The position numbers and the translations under genes were made by a program. Shown here in pieces: positions 7,301 to 10,980 of a stretch of DNA of 10,980 nucleotides. A model generated the notes under the pieces. The model saw only the letters and a list, made by a program, of their open reading frames with translations. It was not told the origin of the DNA and did no database searches. The stretch is from Halocafeteria seosinensis (taxonomy: Eukaryota; Sar; Bigyra; Bicosoecida), in the NCBI GenBank assembly GCA_001687465.1, contig LVLI01001841.1, forward strand, positions 1-10,980, given 5' to 3'. Within the stretch, counting starts at the first letter, position 1, and each line of letters begins with the position of its first letter.

Positions 7301-9405
7301 GACATCCATGATGAAAGCTGCGAGCCGTTGCTTGTTTCTTTCACTTGCAGCGGAACAATTTCGGTCGTGATATCAGATTGGTTCCTTGGCACTTTGTTCG
7401 TCGTAGACTCGTTGAAAATAGCTAATGAGAAATTGAAAGGCCGAACTTGAATAGTAGAAAGCTCCGTATTCACGATACTGATGCGGAGACGTTTCCGTTC
7501 AAGCGGTCGTAGTGGAACTTCGGTCGGAAACTGGTTGCATAGGAATACAGACGTAATTGTGAGACGGACCTCAATATGGATCTTTGATCCACACCTTAGA
7601 TCGCAGGCTTCCTCTCGGGAGCCGGCTACTTTTATATCCCACGCATTTGTATGAATGCAAAGACACGCAAAGTAAAGCCCAGAAGCTTCAGTGTTGCGAG
7701 GAATCAATGTCACTTCAAGGGCAGACTCGCTTCCTCCCGGAATGGAACCGTTATGATCACCTTCCACCCATGGGCTGATGCCCAGGGTATTGCCATCATC
7801 CAGGACAACAAAGCTGTTCCAGTGCACTGGATAGTCTCCAGCATTGTATAATCGCACAAACCTTCTTTCCTCCTTCATACTTGCACTCTTCTCAGACGAT
7901 ATTAGCGACGTACCAACAACAAGAATCCCCTGATGGACATGCAGCTGGACTGGTAAAACTATATCTTCCTGGGATTGCGGCGAGGAAAAAAACCGAACTG
8001 TCAATTCCCCAAGCGTAACACCTTTGGGTAATGAGGAAACTACGAATTTGATCCTGACCTGCTTATCGCCACTACCTTCTTTTGGGGAAGAAAACGAAAT
8101 AATGCCTCTCAATGATGGAGAAACAAAGCAACTCCATTTGGTTTCTTCCCCGCTTAAAATAAAAAGAGATTTCTCCACAGGTTCGAGCAAACTAGCACCT
8201 CGGGCAACAGAAATATTAAACCCTTTGGGCCGTACATCCGCATCTTTTCCGGGCAGTTCATCATCTTCCTTCGGACGGGCAGGAGAAGACGATAGCATGG
8301 ACTCTGTTGATGTTAGTGACGAATTTCCCGCGCCAGTTGCAGATGACCAAGTCAAGGTGGAGAACGAAGCAGTCGTAGAAAAGGAGGCACTGAGAGTTGC
8401 TGAAAGAGAAGCCATCGGAGATGCCGAGCCACTGGTGGTTGCGGAGACCGAAGGAGTCGAAGAATAGGATGCACTGACAGCTGCTGAAAGGGAAGCCGTA
8501 GGAGATACCCAGCCACTAGTAGTTGCGGAATAGGACGCACTGACAGTTGCTGAAAGGGAAGCCGTCGGAGATACCGAGCCACTAGTAGTTGAGGAGAACG
8601 AAGGAGATGCAGAGAGCGACGAGCTGCTAGTTGATGAAAGCGACGGGCTCATCGAAGCCGACGCACTAATAGACGCATTCTTCCCAATAATGGGATTCCA
8701 TGTAGCTGACGGAAGGACGGTGTCAAACGTGAGATGGCACGTGTCCACAACACTATAATTGAACCCCAATATTTCCGCTTTGGGATCGGTGTACTCTGAG
8801 AGTCGCGTTCCCACTGCATCTTCTGGTCGGCCCACTACGTCGGCCAGCCACGCTTTGTTCGTTGGCTCCCAATGGCGCAGGTAATGGTCTTGTATTAAGT
8901 CGTCGACATTATCCGAGCCGAGCGCTCCAGCTCGTTCGAACCGCGTGCCCGTCTCAGGGATTAACGATCTTCCGATAAAATACCCTTGAGAAGCTCGCAA
9001 GCATGTTCCTGTGTCCAGTTCTAGAATCCGATTACCTACGTTTCCCCTTGGACCCGTAGTATTTGCTACCACTTCATGGAGCGTGACTCGTTTACACGCA
9101 GTCGTGACCCCAACGGGACAAAGTCCAGGCTCCCACAATGTAGCCGCGAACAAAGCCACGTGGTACTCGTTTACATTGGGTTCATTTCCTGTTCCAACCA
9201 ATGCAGTCACACTCATGTTCACCCCCGTCTCAAAGTAGTATCCAGCCCACTCAGGGTCAGCGCCGCCTAAGTTAGGGTCCATGTAATCCGCTGTGCTCAG
9301 CATGCGTTCGCCGGCTACCATGCCCACGAAATCGACCACTACGAGTATCAATAGGATCGTAAAAAAACATGCATTCCCTCGGGTTGCCTTCCAAGCAACT
9401 TGCAT
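4360..9405 (-). CDS. Copy 2: complete 1681-aa Ser/Thr-rich, GCC2/GCC3 Cys-rich, multi-pass membrane protein
   Basis: One intronless frame runs from the ATG at 9405-9403 to the TAA at 4362-4360. The frame stays open upstream to a GTG at 9438, but the ATG is the natural eukaryotic start: no other ATG follows the likely transcription start. Residues 13-31 are a hydrophobic signal segment. Then come an N-terminal domain (to about 236), a Ser/Thr linker with 22-residue repeats (about 240-393), and an ectodomain (about 394-910) with phrases such as PVHW, PGGSE and LYFACLCIHTN that recall PapD/ASH-like beta-sandwiches (inference). A module with 19 Cys (913-1073) has CxxC pairs such as ECVPCPEG and HCESCSDG, typical of GCC2/GCC3 ephrin-receptor-like repeats. 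About nine membrane segments follow (near 1079-1101, 1160-1180, 1216-1240, 1256-1280, 1306-1336, 1366-1384, 1387-1404, 1413-1433, 1455-1480). The roughly 200-aa tail is basic (RRRRSK near 1584). Many N-x-S/T sequons lie before the first post-Cys membrane segment. A surface receptor, channel-like or adhesion role is inferred; no catalytic domain is visible. Confidence 0.93.
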   Translation of the reverse strand: MQVAWKATRGNACFFTILLILVVVDFVGMVAGERMLSTADYMDPNLGGADPEWAGYYFETGVNMSVTALVGTGNEPNVNEYHVALFAATLWEPGLCPVGVTTACKRVTLHEVVANTTGPRGNVGNRILELDTGTCLRASQGYFIGRSLIPETGTRFERAGALGSDNVDDLIQDHYLRHWEPTNKAWLADVVGRPEDAVGTRLSEYTDPKAEILGFNYSVVDTCHLTFDTVLPSATWNPIIGKNASISASASMSPSLSSTSSSSLSASPSFSSTTSGSVSPTASLSATVSASYSATTSGWVSPTASLSAAVSASYSSTPSVSATTSGSASPMASLSATLSASFSTTASFSTLTWSSATGAGNSSLTSTESMLSSSPARPKEDDELPGKDADVRPKGFNISVARGASLLEPVEKSLFILSGEETKWSCFVSPSLRGIISFSSPKEGSGDKQVRIKFVVSSLPKGVTLGELTVRFFSSPQSQEDIVLPVQLHVHQGILVVGTSLISSEKSASMKEERRFVRLYNAGDYPVHWNSFVVLDDGNTLGISPWVEGDHNGSIPGGSESALEVTLIPRNTEASGLYFACLCIHTNAWDIKVAGSREEACDLRCGSKIHIEVRLTITSVFLCNQFPTEVPLRPLERKRLRISIVNTELSTIQVRPFNFSLAIFNESTTNKVPRNQSDITTEIVPLQVKETSNGSQLSSWMSFTPSSFSLARGSSRDLTLSVGYPSRMLPLKRFQESRSKEDVMKVKPGRFHVDFSVGVNVNIGSRLGPSGVMDDSVGRVIELNFVPGEATRVYSFLEISDDESAVRNTIVGVVHLRDAFQYPNASAKYSSIGAVTDGDLPVLSVHLKTLEARTSLEPIQYTSTSRLTEGTVVTSLELSFQFISVGRASFDITLNGDSISNSPVNFTSLAAKCNLKNEVEDQTGTGCLCVAGHYRNDEDECVPCPEGTRQAIASNTGHCESCSDGSFSLVGATQCHKCPPKGVQCARGRLSMQTGYWCQSCSGVSIDRSNREQLVNNLIEGESVAFYHCIVPEACIVNQSAFVTKCREGYHGEVCGYCDIGYLKMLDGSCAKCPEGYSNRTVTAMSAVAVIMILIALTVYSTKKSAWEKESQDKSKGESQKIVGKTRRILDIQVLNVADPRERAQLIHDYYSRNGHWESLKRLLLIFIDYLQISSVLHQMEISPFVGPLEWLNGVARASTMNPSNASPIRCATDTSAFEVAVSVMLSPFILISTLLLLHAMVELKRSKRKFRPNRWATDAMFSMIIILNLIHMAVTDVTLRSLDTHSEQIGSSSRARIDIGIETSSSKFGTLRVVSFFSLFVFVFGVPIFVGMFLRWWHSKARTPKLYKELLKFVGGFRLSGYGYLWEPLVLLRKLFLLIVAVFSSSPVDQMVLGTGILLFSYICLAYFRPFYASSLNHLEGLMIMVSALNFYLGLLLLPVGDEGEARINQSIVAPKYVTAGFQMIFVLAAASVMVLLIPGAASKISLALSRKLALVGAKWKQVSERFKSFRGHTEDNQVGIDLQPKDGTGHPKRADVHNMVASHGNPLFGKGDLRSGERSLPPNKATPVSRQGDSTSSSPRKGAAPRTVRRRRSKTRNETLRSMQRLEEVSTRTGLVVRYNRPAKRFADRPSSSTQQERQVSRDSRSRTNRSGTKSQAPSPVSGTNINPLDFSSPRGYSK
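5921..8225. repeat. Near-identical segment, copy 2 member of the tandem duplication
   Basis: Gapless partner of 1-2305. It encodes residues of about 394-1161 of copy 2: most of the ectodomain, the Cys-rich module, the first membrane segment and the juxtamembrane stretch. Of the differences from copy 1, about 25 change an amino acid and about 20 are silent. None introduces a stop and none alters a cysteine. Confidence 0.95.
8384..8599 (-). repeat. Minisatellite in the copy 2 Ser/Thr linker (66-bp units, 22 aa)
   Basis: Two adjacent 66-bp units (8468-8533, 8534-8599) and a third variant unit extended by 18 bp (8384-8467) encode repeats starting SGSVSPTASLS or SGWVSPTASLS. All lengths are multiples of three, so the frame is kept. 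The linker of copy 1 lacks these units and instead has two 33-bp units, half this period. The peptide is Ser/Thr/Ala/Val-rich and low in charge, as expected of an extended, possibly O-glycosylated stalk. Confidence 0.85.
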
Positions 9406-9756
9406 CCTTAAGAGCACCTGTACAGTGTACACCCACACACTCGGTACTGTCAGTACACGGAGGACTTTTTGCGGCGGCTACTGCTGATTTAGCGCTGTGC
9501 TCCTTTAATGTTCGATTCCGTCCATTCTATATATACTCTCTTGCTGTTTTTCTTTTCCGCACCCATTCGTTCTGCTATGGCAATTCCTTCTGTCTTCTTG
9601 TTTTCTGACCAGCACGGTGCCTCTTATTCCTGCTTGCGATTAGTTTGTTGTCGAAACCTCTGTTCTATACAACAATGCCAGACCTTTTTCCAATGAAAAA
9701 CACAGTTCGACTCTTTTGTATCGAGGTAAATCTAATCATTGGACTCAATTAACTCA
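9406..9756. other. Copy 2 leader and proximal promoter
   Basis: Contains the TATA box and, upstream of it on the minus strand, a purine-rich stretch (pyrimidine-rich on the plus strand, about 9536-9610). No gene seen. Diverged from the equivalent region of copy 1, so the two genes may be expressed differently. Confidence 0.5.
9528..9535 (-). promoter_or_regulatory. TATA box upstream of copy 2
   Basis: TATATATA followed by GAATGG on the minus strand, about 123 bp before the ATG at 9405. A start site about 30 bases downstream would give a leader of roughly 90 nt without any ATG. The paralogous position in front of copy 1 also carries a TATA-like string, which supports a real core promoter, although such AT runs also occur by chance. 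Confidence 0.5.
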
Positions 9757-9819
9757 CGACAAACAAACTCATGAGGGGAACTAAATACGCCGTTTGCCCA
9801 CTCGGAGCTTCTTGTTGAA

Positions 9820-9850
9820 GGATTGCGACTTGCCGCAACAAGATTGCGAC
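9820..9850. repeat. ggattgcgac direct repeat, 21-bp spacing (copy 2 flank)
   Basis: ggattgcgac at 9820-9829 and agattgcgac at 9841-9850, the same 21-bp spacing as upstream of copy 1. It lies about 420 bp before the copy 2 ATG; the copy 1 pair lies about 380 bp before its ATG. Confidence 0.5.
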
Positions 9851-10114
9851 CAGGAACTTGTCTTTTGTTTCGCATCTGCGCCAGAACTTGCACCATTCCA
9901 GATGGAATCGCTAGTTGCAAACTGCATCCAGTGCGCGAGCGGCACTGTTTGGCGAAATTTACTCCCATCTGACAGCTGACGAAGCCCTACCGGACTCCGG
10001 GATACACAACGACACAAGATGACAAGCAAAGAAACAAAGACTCCGCTTGTCCATTTCTCGTTTCCGGATGCTCTAGGCACTAGGGGCGCTAATGACAACA
10101 AATGTGTGACTGAC

Positions 10115-10335
10115 GCTCCTTGACCACACATGACATACCATACATGACATCCGCTGCTCTACGAATTGAGCGAACCCCAACCCGTATGACAGAGCCACTA
10201 CGCAAATGCAAACACCTTACACAATAGTGGACGGATAGCTGAGCAGAACATATTAGGCACTGACTCGCCAATACCCTCGATGTTGTACAGTATAATCGAG
10301 CTCCGCACCAATCTCCCGTCGCTTTGCGCCCCATA
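10115..10335. other. Copy 2 flank-specific insertion (about 220 bp)
   Basis: Absent from the copy 1 flank, where about 20 bases separate the flanking shared blocks. It contains a short direct repeat, acatgacat at 10128-10136 and 10142-10150, and a hairpin gctc/gagc at 10156-10171 that resembles a tRNA D-arm on the minus strand, without the other tRNA arms. It could be a fragment of a short mobile element; no target-site duplication was found. The edges are approximate. Confidence 0.4.
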
Positions 10336-10396
10336 GTGGACTCCCACTAATTCGCAGACTCGTATAAGTACCTCCAATCGCATTGTTTCAGTACCG

Positions 10397-10865
10397 TTGA
10401 ACAATAACAAGCATCGGAAGGCTGATCAAGCCTACGATATATCCCCAGTCCCAGAATGCACTTTGCTCAGGGCATGGCGACTGACTGTGATAAGGAAGGG
10501 ACACATCATCATCAATGATGTCCGGTATTCAGATCAACTACAGTATGCCTCCATGGCTTCTACATCTCTGAGTCACTTGACTCACTTCCTCCCTTCTCCA
10601 GAGGATCCGCAGTAGCAGCGTCCTCACTGTTGATCCCAACGTCACACTCGTGGTTCTCGACACAGAATCTCAACGCAAAAGCGACTATAATATGGCTTTT
10701 GGCCGGGATTGCTCTATTCGTCTCAACCCACACAGAGAGAGGCTTTCAGCATTGAAAAGGAAACGAAGACACGAAACGTGGACAAGTGATTATCTGCTTG
10801 AAAGAGCTGACTTCGAGTATCCGGAAACAACACTCCACCGCGAAAAATGCCTATTAAAAACATGA
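10397..10865 (+). pseudogene. Possible decayed integrase/transposase C-terminal fragment (frame-broken)
   Basis: The frame at 10397-10615 contains RKGHIIINDVRYSDQL, which resembles the start of the small beta-barrel after the DDE core of Mu/TnsB-type transposases (R-x-G-I-x-I-N-G-x-x-Y-x-S-x-x-L in my recollection of the family). After a stop, a second plus frame (10581-10862) continues with VDPNVTLVVLDTESQ, comparable to the DP-x-x-V-x-x-V-x-V-x-D stretch expected next, then a basic stretch (RLSALKRKRRHETW). The order and spacing fit a single frameshifted relic. No catalytic DDE core, terminal repeat or intact start is present in the window. The similarity is short and from memory, so this may be chance; otherwise the stretch is unrecognised sequence outside the tandem duplication. 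Confidence 0.22.
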
Positions 10866-10980
10866 GACAACCCTCTTTTCGAGGACTCAAGTCACTGGAG
10901 CAGGTACGTTGGTATATCGACATTTGTCTATTCAGCTCTAAGACGAGCCTTTGCCAAGTGTGTTACCTCGCACGCCTAGT
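10866..10980. other. Right edge, nothing recognisable
   Basis: No convincing frame, RNA or repeat was seen in these last bases; it is not part of the tandem duplication. Confidence 0.4.

Larger units (their letters stand above)
9757..10388. repeat. Paralogous 5' flank of copy 2
   Basis: Partner of 3634-4329. The best-conserved blocks are near 9761-9795, 9820-9860, 9895-9925, 9970-10090 and 10350-10388. It lacks the roughly 235-bp insertion of the copy 1 flank and has its own insertion of about 220 bp near 10115-10335. Together with the gene, this gives a duplicated unit of about 6 kb ending near 10388. Confidence 0.7.

Noticed and set aside
8024-8467. Long plus-strand frame, 147 codons
   Set aside because: Antisense shadow of the copy 2 Ser/Thr linker: reversed TCN/ACN codons rarely give stops. 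No start context or independent content; it is not present in copy 1.
9406-9438. GTG start 11 codons upstream of the copy 2 ATG
   Set aside because: The gene appears eukaryotic. The ATG at 9405 starts a normal signal peptide and is the first ATG downstream of the likely transcription start.
10156-10171. tRNA D-arm-like hairpin on the minus strand (GCTC...GAGC)
   Set aside because: No anticodon stem of five pairs, no GGTTCRA T-loop and no closing acceptor stem follow at tRNA spacing; at most a relic.

Overview
The window looks like nuclear DNA of a eukaryote, probably an alga or another protist with compact, intron-poor genes. The reasons are a 5-kb uninterrupted gene for a secreted/multi-pass membrane protein, Ser/Thr mucin-like linkers, many N-glycosylation sequons, a Cys-rich GCC2/GCC3 (ephrin-receptor-like) module, TATA-like elements about 105-130 bp before the first ATG, and no bacterial operon structure. 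A red alga, oomycete or similar lineage fits. The sequence alone does not decide this, so the taxonomic assignment is inference.

Two paralogous genes lie head to tail, both on the minus strand. The right-hand gene (copy 2, 4360-9405) is complete and encodes 1681 aa. The left-hand gene (copy 1, start at 3329) is open without interruption to the left edge of the window (1109 codons seen) and is cut off just before its second C-terminal membrane segment. Predicted layout: signal peptide, variable N-terminal domain, Ser/Thr-rich linker, beta-sandwich-like ectodomain, 19-Cys GCC-type module, about nine membrane segments, and (copy 2) a basic cytoplasmic tail of about 200 aa.

Divergence between the copies is strongly mosaic. 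Positions 1-2305 and 5921-8225 align without a gap at about 98% identity (about 46 substitutions counted by eye). The promoter, leader, N-terminal domain and Ser/Thr linker are far more diverged, with indels and copy-specific repeats. The break in identity falls at the linker/ectodomain junction. This suggests gene conversion or unequal exchange of the 3' part, together with a diversifying N-terminus.

The 5' flanks are also paralogous (about 3634-4329 and 9757-10388). Each carries a private insertion of about 220-240 bp. The right edge (after about 10390) is not part of the duplication. It holds weakly coding-like, frame-broken sequence that could be a decayed integrase/transposase C-terminus (low confidence), then about 120 bases with nothing recognisable.
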